Of a stretch of 64,000 bases of DNA, positions 39,393 through 49,992 are shown piece after piece. The notes below the pieces were generated by a model that saw nothing but the letters and a program-made list of their open reading frames with translations, ran no database searches and was not told where the DNA came from. The stretch covers positions 620,001 to 684,000 of the forward strand of contig AP027925.1 of NCBI GenBank assembly GCA_036322875.1, in the 5' to 3' direction. Source of the DNA: Paraimprobicoccus trichonymphae. GTDB taxonomy: Bacteria > Bacillota > Clostridia > Oscillospirales > Acutalibacteraceae. The stretch's first letter is position 1. Each line of letters starts with the position of its first letter. Both the position numbers and the translations under genes were made by a program.

Positions 39393-40307
39393 TTATTCAG
39401 TAAATGATTGGTTTTTTTCAGTTTTTATTTTCAATTTATCACCATCAGTAAAAAATATTATTGTACCACAAATATCTGTTCTGAGTATTTTAGAATTAGT
39501 TTCTTTTAATCGTTTTAAAATACTTGTCGAAGGTGAATTATTTTTATTAGGTCCAACCGAAATTACAGAATATTTTGGTTGAACTAGTTCCAGAAAGCTT
39601 TGTGTGCAAGAAGTACTACTACCGTGGTGTGCTACCTTTAAAACATCAGATTTTAAATTTACGTTATGATTCAAAATACTATCTTTTTCAGATTCTTTTT
39701 CTGCATCACCTGTAAACAAAAAATTTAGGTTTTTAACACTAATTTAAATATAACTGAACTATTATTTAAATTAGTGTATTGCTTTGCTGGGCCTAAAATA
39801 TATAAATTTAAATCTCTGATAAAGAACTTATCACCAGATATTACATTTTTTATAATTAAGTTTTTTTTATTTATAGAATCTAAAACAGATTCGTAAATTT
39901 TAAAATCAGGATTTATATTATTATCAAATTTTGAAGCTATAATATTTTTAATTTCAAAATTGTCTATTATTTTTTTCATTTGTCCAATATGATCTCTATG
40001 TGGGTGTGTAATTATAATTAAATCAATTTTTTACTCTTTGGTGATTTAAATATTCGATAACATTATGACTAGAAACGTCACCAGCATCGACTAAAATATT
40101 CTTGTCTTCGAATCTTATAAAAATACAATCAGCTTTCCCAACGTTTAAAAAATGAACAGATAGTTTTTAATTTTTATAATCTTCCGTAGAATAGTCTGAA
40201 ATTCCTATAAATTTGAGTATATTTGTCCAATAATTTTTTTCAGTAAGATACCAAAAAATGCTTAAAAATACTAAAAAATAGATTTTAAATTTAAAATTTT
40301 TTTTCAT
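39393..40307 (-). pseudogene. ComEC-type metallo-beta-lactamase protein, frameshifted
   Basis: Begins at ATG 40307 with a membrane or signal segment (MKKNFKFKIYFLVFLSIFWY). After a stop it continues SVHFLNVGKADCIFIRFEDK, NILVDAGD, then in a shifted frame IITHPHRDHIGQMKK (the HxHxDH metal site). Further pieces are LFTGDAEKE and SDVLKVAHHGSSTS, the hallmarks of the ComEC/Rec2-type MBL domain. At least one stop and two frameshifts. Such stand-alone MBL proteins exist beside full ComEC in Clostridia. Its 3' end is 43 bp from IS5-like copy 1. Confidence 0.85.
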
Positions 40308-41280
40308 AATTGTTGTTTTCGCGCATAATTAATTTTTTTAATATTTATATCAATATAAACTTAATATAAATTATAATTTTATTGTACAAAAATAATTTAG
40401 GGTAAGTAAAAATTTTTTTTCTTTTTCTCCACCAGGTTTTTTTTAAAATCTCACTGACATATTGCCATTTTCACTATGAAATAACTCAAAAATTATAGAA
40501 TTTTTTTCATTAGCATAAATCGGACGGATTTTTGTATTTTTTCTTTATGAATTTTATAGAGGTATGGTAAAATAGGAGTTTAAAATATTTTTCTGAAAAT
40601 GAACAGAACATCCAACATTATTGAATCTTTTCAAATGACCCAATATTTTCTTCAAAAAAATATAAAAATTGCAAAAAAAGCTTATCCAATTTGTTTCAAT
40701 TTAGTCCGTACTATTGGCAATTTTGATGTTATTACTTAAGTTACATTAAATCTATTTTATAATTCATTTTTTAGCATTTTATGTAGCTTAATTTTTGAAA
40801 AATTTTCCATAATTTTTTATTTCTTTTTACATTTTAAGTTATAGAAATTGTATCTAAAAATACAACATCTATAATTATAATTATATCAAATTTAAATTTA
40901 TTTGTAAATATAAAAATTCAAATTCACGTTTATTATTTTTTTTCAGAGTCTATTCACGCGAAATAGGGACTTTATCAAAAAAATAAGCTATCTATCACAA
41001 CGGAAAAAATCCAGTTAAAATAAAAAACCATCTATAATCAGACATAACATTTAGAATCTTCAAATTACCGAAAGAGGGAAATATATGTCCAGTTTTTTTG
41101 TAAATTTCACCCATCCGTATTTTTTTTATAGAAAAAATATCTCAAAACCGAGAAAAGGAAAAAATTAAAAAATAAGATCCAAAGCTGAAATTACTATTAA
41201 TATAAGCGATTTTTTAAAACCATCAACTTGAACATTAAAAATGTTATTATTTTTGATATTAGTTTAAAAGTTTTAATATT
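40308..41280. other. Long intergenic region, nothing firmly recognised
   Basis: About 970 bp, AT-rich. No frame, RNA or copy of the dispersed families could be supported. The part 40930-41220 has short fragments that may be transposase debris, too degraded to assign. Confidence 0.4.
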
Positions 41281-41299
41281 GATATATAAGGAGGATATG

Positions 41300-42325
41300 A
41301 TGTATATTTATTACAATTTGTTATCTTTGATAATTTCATTTTTTTTTACTCTTACACTTAGCAAAGTATTTATACCGTTTTTGCAAAGATTAAAATATGG
41401 TCAAACCATATTAGAAGTTGGTCCACATTGGCATAAAAAAAAGCAAGGAACACCGACTATGGGAGGCGTGTTTATCATAATCGGTGTTGTAATATCGTGC
41501 TTGATATCTATACCTTATTATTATAAAAATTGTTATATAGAAACCCCTGTCATGTCATTAAAAATTTTTGCAGGATTAGGAATGGCAGTTTTTTACGGTT
41601 TAATAGGTTTCTTAGATGACTATATAAAAGTTGTAAAAAAAAGAAACCTAGGATTAAATCCCAAGCAAAAGCTAATTTTTCAATTTTTAACAGCCAGTAT
41701 ATATTTATATTTAATATATATTGTTGAAAGTAATAATAATACTAGAAATATTACATGCATCAATTTCCCATTTTTTGGACAAGTAGATTTTGGAATTTTA
41801 TATTGGCCGATTTCTGCAATTTTAATAGTAGGAGTAGTAAATTCAGTAAATTTAAATGATGGTATAGATGGTTTAACTAGTTCCACTGCTTTTTTTGTAG
41901 GTGTGTTTTTTATGTTAATATCTAATATCTTAAAAATGTTTGGATTAAGTTTGTTAGCTTCTAGTTTGGTAGGGTCTTGCTTAGGGTTTTTAATTTGGAA
42001 TTTTTATCCTGCAAAAATTTTTATGGGAGATACAGGTTCACTTTTTATTGGTGGTATGATATGTGCTTTAGGTTTTGGTATAAATTCACATATAATTTTA
42101 ATAATTTTATCTTTTGTTTACATTTTAGAAATGTTTTCAGTTATTTTGCAAGTTGTATATTTTAAATTTACTCATGGTAAAAGATTATTTAAAATGAGCC
42201 CGATTCATCACCATTTTGAGATGATTGGTTGGAATGAGGCAAAAATATGTTTTGTTTTTATCATATTTACTGTAATATTTGGTTTAATATCTTTTATTTT
42301 TAGCTATTATCAGTTGGGAACATAA
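41300..42325 (+). CDS. mraY: Phospho-N-acetylmuramoyl-pentapeptide transferase
   Basis: Makes lipid I from UDP-MurNAc-pentapeptide and undecaprenyl phosphate. Polytopic (about 10 spans), about 341 residues. Motifs: KKQGTPTMGGVFII, GFLDDYIKVVKKRNLGLNPKQK (FLDDYIKV..K), NLNDGIDGLTS, FNFYPAKIFMGDTGSL (AKIFMGDTGSL) and the HHHFE loop (PIHHHFEMIGW). Start placed at ATG 41300 (or ATG 41297) after AAGGAGG; the longer open frame from 41228 has no ribosome binding site. It is separate from the usual mur/fts cluster; ftsW lies 2.3 kb downstream on the other strand. Confidence 0.95.
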   Translation: MYIYYNLLSLIISFFFTLTLSKVFIPFLQRLKYGQTILEVGPHWHKKKQGTPTMGGVFIIIGVVISCLISIPYYYKNCYIETPVMSLKIFAGLGMAVFYGLIGFLDDYIKVVKKRNLGLNPKQKLIFQFLTASIYLYLIYIVESNNNTRNITCINFPFFGQVDFGILYWPISAILIVGVVNSVNLNDGIDGLTSSTAFFVGVFFMLISNILKMFGLSLLASSLVGSCLGFLIWNFYPAKIFMGDTGSLFIGGMICALGFGINSHIILIILSFVYILEMFSVILQVVYFKFTHGKRLFKMSPIHHHFEMIGWNEAKICFVFIIFTVIFGLISFIFSYYQLGT

Positions 42326-42402
42326 AAATTTTATTCAATAGATCTTTTTCAAAACTTTAAATTGTGCTATAGTGAAATTGCATAATATTTGGAGTTCGTA
42401 AA

Positions 42403-42660
42403 GTGATGTTTGATAAGATGCTTGAAATTTTGGAAAAAGTAAATCAAGAATTACACAAATTTTGTGGAAAGTCATCAATTATAAGCATTTTAGGCAAATC
42501 GGGGGGATACCACCACGATTATAGGGCAATGAAAAACATTGCATTTAACTATGATGTGTCAAAAAGTAGAATTTTTGACACTATAAAAAGTGGAATGTTT
42601 TTGTTACCCTCAAAATAAGAACTACTCAAAGCTAACAAAAATATTTCAAAAGAGACAAAT
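42403..42660 (+). pseudogene. IS5-type transposase N-terminal remnant
   Basis: A 71-codon open piece, MMFDKMLEILEKVNQELHK, then GGYHHDYRAMKNIAFNYDVSKSRIFDTIKSG (in part). The order DYRxMxxIAFNYxVSKSxxFDxIK matches the HTH region (YREYRTxxHIAxDYGVSxSTVxR) of IS5-like transposases. It belongs to a different subtype from the 38515 and 45934 copies. No DDE domain follows. Confidence 0.5.
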
Positions 42661-43217
42661 TTCATTTTCTGAAAAATATTTTGCTTTTTGGAGACAAAAA
42701 TTATCAAGGTCTAGAACTACATCATTTAAATAGCTTATAGCTCTATAAAAGCCGCCAATTAACGAATATTATAAGTCAGTAAGTTATTTAAACAGAATGA
42801 TATTAAATGTTTAACCAATTTAAGGAATTATAGCTGAAAGCTATCACTGATATTTATATGTGACCTTTAGAGAAAACGACAACGACATTTTGGAAAAACA
42901 AGACGTCTATAATCCGGATATTTTGAAAAAATTGGATTTAAATTTATTAAAATTATTAGATTTTGGATGTATCATAACAAATTTGAGACAAAAAATATAT
43001 GATTTAATTAAATCATAAAAATTACTTAAAGTCTGAATTTTGATTTAAACACCTATTTCAAACAACCTTTTTATTTATATGACATGAATTTAATGTGGTT
43101 TTTGTACATTTTATCATAAAAACTCTTTCCTAAATAATATACTATAGTATTTTTATAAATTTTCCCTACATTTTAAATACCAAACAGGTATTTTATTTGT
43201 AAAGTATACTTAAAATT
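42661..43217. other. Intergenic debris between the transposase remnant and tRNA-Leu
   Basis: AT-rich, no intact frame. Probably the decayed remainder of the mobile element, but no diagnostic block remains. Confidence 0.35.
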
Positions 43218-43303
43218 TGGTACCGGCAGTGGGACTCGAACCCACACACAAATCAATGCAACAAATTTTGAGTCTGTCTTGTCTACCATTCCAACACGCC
43301 GGC
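43218..43303 (-). tRNA. tRNA-Leu (CAA)
   Basis: Acceptor GCCGGCG with matching 3' strand, long variable arm as in type II tRNAs, anticodon loop CTCAAAA giving CAA, T arm GGGTTCGAGTCCC, CCA encoded. 86 nt. Confidence 0.9.
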
Positions 43304-44052
43304 TTAGCACACTTAATAAAATAATACCAAATAAAAATTTATTTTTCAAATTTATTTTTGTTTAAAAATTTGAGAAAATAATTTAAGGGTATATAAAATA
43401 ATTTTTGATATTTTTTAAATATTTTATGTTTTATTAATGCCACTTAGTCGTAAATTTGGAATTTTTTGAAACAATTTTTTTGAGATGAGTAAATCTTCTG
43501 AATTAATGTCGATCAATTTTAAAAATTTCTAATTTTCCGATCATACGTTGTTTTAGTGATAAAATTTCTGCAAAAAAATTACAGTTATATGTAAAATATT
43601 TAACATTTTAAATATGCTTTATTTTATTGCAAAACCGTCAAAAAGTTGTGAGGACGACAATCATCGATAACTTTCTTCGTCTGTGGATGCCAAATTTTGT
43701 TTTTTGGACCTTATAAAATGCCAATGTTTCTTTTTTTACTTTTCGTTAATTAAATTTGTATTATTTCATTATTAATGCTTAAACTTTGTGTATTTAAACT
43801 CGCCTCACAAGTCTCATCTGTAAAATTAATGGTCGATCCCAACCGAATATTTTTTCAACCTGGAAGTTTGATATTTGAATAGACTCTAGGAATTTTTAAA
43901 AAATAAAAAAACATAATTATTTTAACCAAATAGGAGAAAAATTGCTAAATTATTTTCAATATTAACTATAAGTATTGTGTTAATGTTTTTTTTTATTAAT
44001 ATATAACACACAAACAACTAGCTAAATTTAATTTTAAAAAAAGTTACGTAGT
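43304..44052. other. Intergenic, nothing firmly recognised
   Basis: About 750 bp of AT-rich DNA with scattered stop-laden frames. The segment near 43640-43760 (GTGAGGACGACAATCATCGA) is less AT-rich and could be transposase debris. No element can be named. Confidence 0.35.
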
Positions 44053-44650
44053 TTAAATAGCGTAGTCAATAAAGACTAGCCCAAAGAGCGATGCAGCGGA
44101 TGTGGACTGCGGCGAAGAGGCGTAACGAGTAGCAATTCCGCACCAACGTTTTAAGTGTAAAAAAGCATTTTCAGCGAGATAGCGAAGTTTGTGTAAATAC
44201 TTATCATAAGGTCTTTGAATTTTTCAATACCATGCGCGTTCGATGAATTTTGGAATTGAGCCCCATTTTGTACGCCCCATGTCTTGATTTCCGCCCTTTG
44301 CGCCGGCCACGTGTGGGTGAACTTCTTTACATGAGACGCGTCTATCATTAACCTCCGGTTCATCTATTAAAATTTCCAGCAATTTTTCCCATTCGCCTTT
44401 GTCTCTCCAACGGCAAAATCTTCTGTGATTATTTTTCCAATCTCCATATTTTGCGGGCAAATCTCGCCACGGCGCACCCGTTCGCAAATTCCAAAAAACT
44501 GCGTTTATAAATCTTCTGTTGTTCTGCGCGTTTCCTCCGCGCGTGCCTTTTCTGCCCTTCAAGTTTGGTTTCAATAATTTCCAAACTCTGTCCATTATAT
44601 CGTTCCTTCTATACATTTTTATCACCGTTTTTATTGACGACACTATCTAA
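44053..44650 (-). mobile_element. IS5-family (IS427-group) element copy 1, internally deleted
   Basis: Ends are inverted repeats: left TAAATAGCGTAGTCAATAAA, right (minus strand) TAGATAGTGTCGTCAATAAA. It matches the copy at 49993-50749 but lacks about 190 bp of the second open frame, between GCATGGTAT and GAAAAATTCAAAGACC. The less AT-rich base composition compared with its surroundings suggests relatively recent arrival. It lies immediately downstream of ftsW. Confidence 0.85.
44224..44643 (-). pseudogene. IS427-group transposase first frame fused to a truncated second frame
   Basis: An open frame of 139 residues. DRVWKLLKPNLKGRKG, NRRFINAVFWNLRTGAPWRDLP (in part), YGDWKNNHRRFCRWRDKGEWEKLL are the N-terminal half of IS5/IS427 transposases. 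The second half (HAAGAKGGNQDMGRTK), with one DDE Asp region, runs into the deletion and stops at ERAWY. Not functional alone. Confidence 0.8.
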
Positions 44651-44654
44651 AAAA

Positions 44655-45806
44655 TTAACTTGTTTCTAAATTTGATTTTCTAGAGATAGATAATATTACA
44701 CCCATTTGTGCTAAAAGCATTAGAAGTGAAGTACCTCCGTAACTAAAAAAAGGCAAACTTATACCTGTGTTTGGAATTGTATTTGTTACAACCGCTATAT
44801 TTAAGACTACTTGTAGACCGGCTTGGGCTGTTAGTCCAATTCCTAACAAACATCCAAATTTATCTTTTGCTCTTATCGAAATAACCATACCACGCCAAAT
44901 TAACATTGCAAAAATTAAAATTATTATAACTGCTCCTATAAATCCTAATTCTTCACAAACCACAGCAAATACAAAATCATTTTGAGGTTCAGGTATGTAT
45001 AAATATTTTTGCCTTGAGTTTCCTAAACCTAAACCGAAAATTCCTCCTGAGCCTATTGCATATAGACCTTGACGTGTTTGCCATGTATCTACAGTAGTAC
45101 CTGGGCCAAATGGATCTAACCAACCAGCAATTCTATTGTTGGCATAAGTTAACTTGTCTGTAAATAAGACTAAATACAACAAAGCGGCACTTATAGTTCC
45201 TAAAACCATTCCAAACCATCTTAATTGTACACCACCTATAAACAACATTCCTGCAGCTAATAAAATTACTATTGCAGTGCAAGAAATATGCGGTTCCAGT
45301 GCTAATAAAACTATGGTTGGTGCTAGTATTATCAAGTAAGGAAAAATTCCATATTTAAAAGTATTCATTCTACTAAAATTCAAATTTATAAAGTGAGCAA
45401 AAGATACTACAATTGCAAATTTTGTAATTTCAGACGGTTGAAAATTAAAAGATCCAAATGTAATCCATCTATGCACACCACTAATTTTAGGCATAAATAA
45501 AACCAATATTAAAAAACCAAAAGATATAGCCAACAAAGTAACAGCAAATTTTTTTAATATTCTATAGTCCATATAAGAAACTACAAACATTATAATTACT
45601 CCAGCAACTGCGAAAATTAACTGATTTCTTATAAAATAAAAACTGTCACCATTTCTGTTATAATAGGCATTTGGATAACTAGCTGAAAAAAGCATAACCA
45701 AACCTGTTACTACTAATGTCAAAATTAAAAATAAAAACGGCAAATCCAGTCCAGATTTAAGTAAAAAAACACTAAAATTTTTAGATTTTTTCTTTTTTTT
45801 TAAAAT
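44655..45806 (-). CDS. ftsW: FtsW/SpoVE-type lipid II polymerase (SEDS family)
   Basis: SEDS peptidoglycan glycosyltransferase with about 10 membrane spans. Blocks: GLVMLFSASY, GVHRWITFGSFNFQPSEITKF (HRWI...QPSE), PHISCTAIVIL, NRIAGWLDPFG, QGLYAIGSGGIFGLGLGNS (in part), FVFAVVCEELGFIGA, NTGISLPFFSYGGTS. The first ordinary start is TTG 45743, but it cuts into the conserved GLDLPFLFL segment and has no ribosome binding site. The frame is open upstream to ATT 45806, preceded by AGAGGG at 8 nt; this gives a Lys-rich cytoplasmic N-terminus typical of FtsW. I therefore propose an ATT start. FtsW, RodA and SpoVE are hard to separate by sequence; QPSE and spacing favour FtsW/SpoVE. Confidence 0.9.
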   Translation of the reverse strand: MLKKKKKSKNFSVFLLKSGLDLPFLFLILTLVVTGLVMLFSASYPNAYYNRNGDSFYFIRNQLIFAVAGVIIMFVVSYMDYRILKKFAVTLLAISFGFLILVLFMPKISGVHRWITFGSFNFQPSEITKFAIVVSFAHFINLNFSRMNTFKYGIFPYLIILAPTIVLLALEPHISCTAIVILLAAGMLFIGGVQLRWFGMVLGTISAALLYLVLFTDKLTYANNRIAGWLDPFGPGTTVDTWQTRQGLYAIGSGGIFGLGLGNSRQKYLYIPEPQNDFVFAVVCEELGFIGAVIIILIFAMLIWRGMVISIRAKDKFGCLLGIGLTAQAGLQVVLNIAVVTNTIPNTGISLPFFSYGGTSLLMLLAQMGVILSISRKSNLETS

Positions 45807-45933
45807 AAAATATTCCCTCTTTTTATTTTTTAATATACAATATTTTATATCAATAATTTTACGAAAATTACAAAATACTCTGAATTTGTAAATTTGGGGA
45901 GAATGACAACAAAAAATTATAACTTAAATAATA

Positions 45934-46828
45934 GTAGACGTGTACAAAAACAAAAAAATGGTAAAATAAACAAATGAATAAGTATGAAAAAATACAAAAA
46001 CAAGAAGACCAAAATTTTAAATTAATCACAGGAGCCACAAAAGAAGTATTCGAAAAAATGCTGAAAATCTTAAAAGAAGATTATCAATCGACACACAAAA
46101 AAGGTGGAAGGGACTTTCAGTTGAACTCAGATTAACAATGGCACTTGAATATTGGCGAGAATACAGAAGTATGCATCATATGGCCTTTGATTATGAAGTA
46201 CCAAAATCAACGCTATGCAAATATATAATTTGGGTGAAAGATGTTTTTAAGACGGTCGGAAGAGTTCAAGATCAAAGAGCTTAAATAACGTTTTAAATCC
46301 GATAATACTGAAAAAATAATTTTGAAATGTTGCTCTTAGATGTTGAAGAACAGCCAATCGAAATGCCGAAGTACAAACAAAAAGTACCATACTCAGGTAA
46401 AAAAAAGAGGCACACAGCAAAATATCAAATTTTAGCTAATGCAAAAACACGTAAAATACTTGATGTTTTTAATGCAATCGGCGCAACACACGATTTTGTA
46501 ATATTTAAAAATTCTTTAGCCAAAATATTCGGGAAAGAAGTTAAAATTTATGCAGATAAATGGTATCAAGGAATTCAAAAAATTTTTCCGAATGCTAAAA
46601 TACCAAAAAAAGCTACAAAAAATCATCCTCTCACCGAATAATAAATTGTTGAAAATAGGCTTTTGGTACAAAAAAAATCACAATTGAATACATTAATAGG
46701 GAAATAAAAATATTTAGAATTTGTAAAGAAATTTACAGAAACAAAGGAAAAAAGGGTTTACTCAGAGCCAAATTAATTGCAAGTTTGTATAATCATAGGT
46801 TGGTTTTTTGAGTTTAGAAACAGGTCTA
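45934..46828 (+). mobile_element. IS5-family element copy 2 (HTH plus DDE transposase), decayed
   Basis: Same element as 38515-39350. Ends AGACGTGTAC (left) and AACAGGTCT (right). The transposase starts MNKYEKIQKQEDQNFKLI and is broken by stops, but a 104-codon stretch (46327-46641) keeps the DDE domain start: MLLLDVEEQPIEMPK, YSGKKKRHTAKYQIL, THDFVIFKNS, DKWYQGIQKIFPNAKIPKK. This block order (VDVTETPI..RPK, YSGKKKRHT, DSGYQGI..H) is that of IS5-type HTH/DDE transposases. The right end lies exactly at the 3' end of the broken gene 46826-48566. Confidence 0.85.
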
Positions 46829-48566
46829 ATCATTTAAATTTGCTAATGATTGTCTATTTTCTTTCATCGTGTCCAATATTTTTTGTTTTATTTCCCCATC
46901 GGTTAAATCTTTTATTTTAATATTTCCTTTTCTATCAAGTTTTGAATATACTATTGTGCAAAATTTCCAATATTCATCTTTTGGATCTGTGCTTCCGTTT
47001 GGAAAACCAATTATCTTATTGATAGTTTGCAACCACCTTGTGAATATTTTGCTTAAATTTTCATAACCATTTAATTGCAGTATTATAAAATTTTCAATAA
47101 GTTTTCCAGCGATTTTATTATAATTTATTAAATTTGTAAATTCTATTTCCCTTAAACTTTTTTCATAAATTTGGGGGGAATAAATTTTTATTGAAAAGTT
47201 TTCTCAAATTAGTCAAAAATTTACTTTTTTCCACTTGATCAGCTAAATTAAAATCGTGATTTTTATTTTCGATAAAATTCAAAATTTTGTGTATAAATGT
47301 TTTATTTTCTTCAAAATACTTTTTACAAATCAATAGTGGATTGAGCAAATTGAATATTTTATTCAAATGTCCAGAAAATTCACTGTACACGTTTATTTTA
47401 CCAGAAATCAACCATTTGGCTTGAATCATTCCGCCTTTTTCGTATGGTTTGAGCGGAATGTCTTTTGCTTTTTCTTCTGTGGAAAATTTTGCTGTTTTTT
47501 TTGGGGGAAGATTTTGCTGGTGTATACATTGTGTTCATATCTAAGTTAGATTCACCGACAGATTCATCAACATATTGAGCTTTACTACCTAAAAACACTA
47601 CACTAAATGGATTTAAGCAATTTCTTGTTATAAGCTTCTCAACCTTCTCGATACTTTTCTTTTCCCATTTTCCTCTGGTCGGGTTTCTTATTTCCGAAGT
47701 TTCAGCAAATAATAAACAGCCGCATAATACTGCCGCGCTTGCCATTTGTTCTTTAGTGAGGTTTCCGCGGTCAGGGAATGAAATAACGGATAAATCTTTA
47801 AGGCTAGGGTTTTTTTCTTTTGTTTTTTTACATATATAATCTTTTATAAAATTAACGAAATTTTGTTTTTTACCATTTGGTAACCTTAATAATGCTTCAT
47901 CTAAATTTTTGCTCATATCTGCGTAACGAAGTTCCTTGCCTTCCGAAACTGCACTAATCATCCGTTCTTTTCTCACGTCTTGCTTTTTGCATACCATATT
48001 AATGTCCCCAAATGGAGTTGCGATAGTATATGACTTATCGGAATAATCCAAATTAGCTGAATTGTCACTAGCGAAAAATTCGGCCAACAATTTTTCGCCG
48101 TTATCATTTTCAAATTTGCCGGATTTGATTCTTAATTAAAATTTTTTCTGTTGTCTTTTTAATTCTGCCGCCAACAGAGCACCTTTAAATTCTTTTGTTT
48201 CATTTATTGACAATGGTGAATACGGATTTTTTCCCCTATTCTCTTTTATTCTTTCCATAATTTCATCGCAGATTTCGCCGATTTTCTTTAAACAAATATA
48301 AACCGAATAAAGCTTAATGGCTTTATCATTAGCTTTAGCTTTATCGTCGTCTTGTATTTTGATAAATTCCTCTTTGAGTTTGTAATATTTGTTTGAATAG
48401 TTCTCATATCTTTTTTTGATAAATTTCTTTAAATCATTTTCGCTTATTTCTGTAAGTTTTGCTGTAACATCAGAAATTAATTGATTTACTTGCTTTTTAC
48501 CAATTTTTTTTCTAATGTTGCTATCAACTCTTCTTTATTTTCTTGTAAAATATTATGTCCCACTAT
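46826..48566 (-). pseudogene. Large gene of unknown function, frameshifted and truncated by the IS5-like copy
   Basis: One gene read through several frames: a start region near 48566 (GHNILQENKEELIATLEKK), a charged coiled-coil part (KFIKKRYENYSNKYYKLKEE), an open piece at 47398-48090 (230 codons; DKSYTIATPFGDINMVCKK, SFPDRGNLTKEQMASAAVL), then 47163-47429 and 46826-47032 (GFPNGSTDPKDEYWKF). Breaks often sit in runs of A. The last codons ANLND are followed by a stop made by the IS end, so the IS cut off the C-terminus. No known domain recognised; rich in Lys, Glu and Asn, no signal peptide. Could be a host-directed or phage-type protein. Confidence 0.55.
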
Positions 48567-48647
48567 ACATAAGCCACCTCATTTGTAAATTTAAAAACTT
48601 TATTGTAAAATTAAACTAGATATTGTGTTCTAAAAAAGGAGAAATTA

Positions 48648-48764
48648 ATGAATAGAAAATTTATATTAGCGATTGGTTTCGGAGTTTTGTCGAGTTTTTT
48701 CGATATACGGAAGCAAAACCCCTATGCATTACTTACGGAAGTAAAACTTGGGAAATGCGAATAG
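48648..48764 (+). CDS. Short peptide with signal-like N-terminus, upstream of 48755
   Basis: 38 codons after AAGGAG (7 nt): MNRKFILAIGFGVLSSFF, then DIRKQNPYALLTEVKLGKCE. The hydrophobic start looks like a signal peptide. Its end overlaps the next gene's ATG by 10 nt in another frame. Possibly the two were one secreted protein split by a frameshift near 48720-48760. Confidence 0.45.
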   Translation: MNRKFILAIGFGVLSSFFDIRKQNPYALLTEVKLGKCE

Positions 48765-49105
48765 AAGAAATTTTCGCCCCGTTAAGTTTTGGAGAAAGAA
48801 ACAAAATATTATATGGCAGAATTATCGATTCAGAAAGTAAAATTTTTAAGAAATTAATATCGCTAGATATAAAGTGCATGATGAAAAGATGTGAAGCTTT
48901 GGATTTATCTGATAAATTATTCGAATCAGTTAGAAGTGTAGATCAAGAAGGCAAATATAGATATCGTGATTGTGTGAATTTTAATTTTAATGATTACATA
49001 CAAAACGAAGAACGAAAACAAGAATTAGATGATCTTTGGAAAGAATTTCATAAGATAAAATCTGAAATGGAAGCTCTTATTTTGAAATATTTTAAAATAG
49101 GCTGA
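48755..49105 (+). CDS. Hypothetical protein, 116 residues
   Basis: MRIEEIFAPLSFGERNKILYG, two helical charged regions and a C-terminal coiled coil (EERKQELDDLWKEFHKIKSEMEALI). No family recognised. No own ribosome binding site, which supports either coupling to, or fusion with, the signal-like frame at 48648-48764. Lies in the IS-rich stretch between ftsW and rpsO. Confidence 0.5.
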   Translation: MRIEEIFAPLSFGERNKILYGRIIDSESKIFKKLISLDIKCMMKRCEALDLSDKLFESVRSVDQEGKYRYRDCVNFNFNDYIQNEERKQELDDLWKEFHKIKSEMEALILKYFKIG

Positions 49106-49369
49106 AATTAATTCAATATAAAATTTAATTATAAGCTTCTTGTTTACTTCGCTTTGTGTTATTTAAAAATTCATCGATATCATCTGCCTTTTTCAAAAAA
49201 CTTATTGGTTTGACAGTATCTTGGAGGTTGTTCTACGTTTCAATACTTCAAATCAAAAATTTTTCTAAATTTTGAGTCTGCCTTATATAGTTATTCCTCT
49301 TTTTATTTTAAATATTCTGATCCTGAGTAAAATTTGCTATATTGCTATATTGCTATATTTCACTTGTTT
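49106..49369. other. Intergenic, AT-rich, nothing recognised
   Basis: No intact frame. Contains a short TTGCTATA repeat near 49329-49350 (three copies of an 8-bp unit). May include the lost 3' part of the group II intron. Confidence 0.35.
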
Positions 49370-49990
49370 CTAAATCTGAAATTTTGCATTATTTTAACTC
49401 GCATTTGCGTCAGTATTGGATGAATTTTTCTCTTGAATTTGCATCTGTGATTGTTTTAATTTGTTTTGATCTGCGCTGCTGTCTACTGTATTTGTTTTGC
49501 TTTGATATATAAGAATTGTATTTTTCTTCTGAATGTTACGTAAAAACTGCATTCCATCAAATATGCAAAGTAACCAATCCGCAGCTAAGCAATAATAATT
49601 TAAGACACCGCATGTTTCAGTATTGTATCTTTCTACAATTTCGTAATCGCGTAGATATAGCCAATCTTTCTTGTGCAGTGGTCTAATTTTTTTGCTTCTT
49701 TTCGCCTTGTTACACCGTTTTGAAACATCATTTTTTCTATTTTCTCGAACGGAACTGATAAATTTACTTTACCATTTAGTGTTCGGGCTTTTCTTCCAAG
49801 CAAATCGATTTTTACTTCTGAATTTTGACGCACCGAAACATCATACCCCAAAAATCTTACTTCTTTACTACTGTGAGTAATTAATGTTTTTTCTTCGATT
49901 AAAATTATTTTTAATTCTGTGTTGACTTTGTAATTCTTTGATTGTTTTTAATAACGCTGTCTTTTCTTCAGGTGAGGCATCTTTTTTATT
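49370..49990 (-). pseudogene. Group II intron reverse transcriptase/maturase fragment
   Basis: Minus strand, with shifts: DASPEEKTALLKTIKELQ, then LKIILIEEKTLITHSSKEV, then RFLGYDVSVRQNSEVKIDLLG (RFLGYD). Next is the maturase region CTRKIGYIYAITKL and EIVERYNTETCGVLNYYCLA. These are the finger-palm to domain-X segments of LtrA-type proteins (EEKTLITH...FLGYxI, and the domain-X EI...YN...G..NYY). The catalytic YADD region is missing: the fragment stops at the IS427-group insertion at 49993. Confidence 0.75.
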
Positions 49991-49992
49991 GC

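Noticed and set aside
39393..40307. The MBL fragment as the displaced C-terminus of comEC at 9919
   Set aside because: It has its own N-terminal membrane segment (MKKNFKFKIYFLVF), so it is a separate protein rather than a transposed piece.
49329..49350. Short TTGCTATA tandem repeat as a regulatory iteron
   Set aside because: Only three 8-bp units in AT-rich debris, no replication gene nearby.
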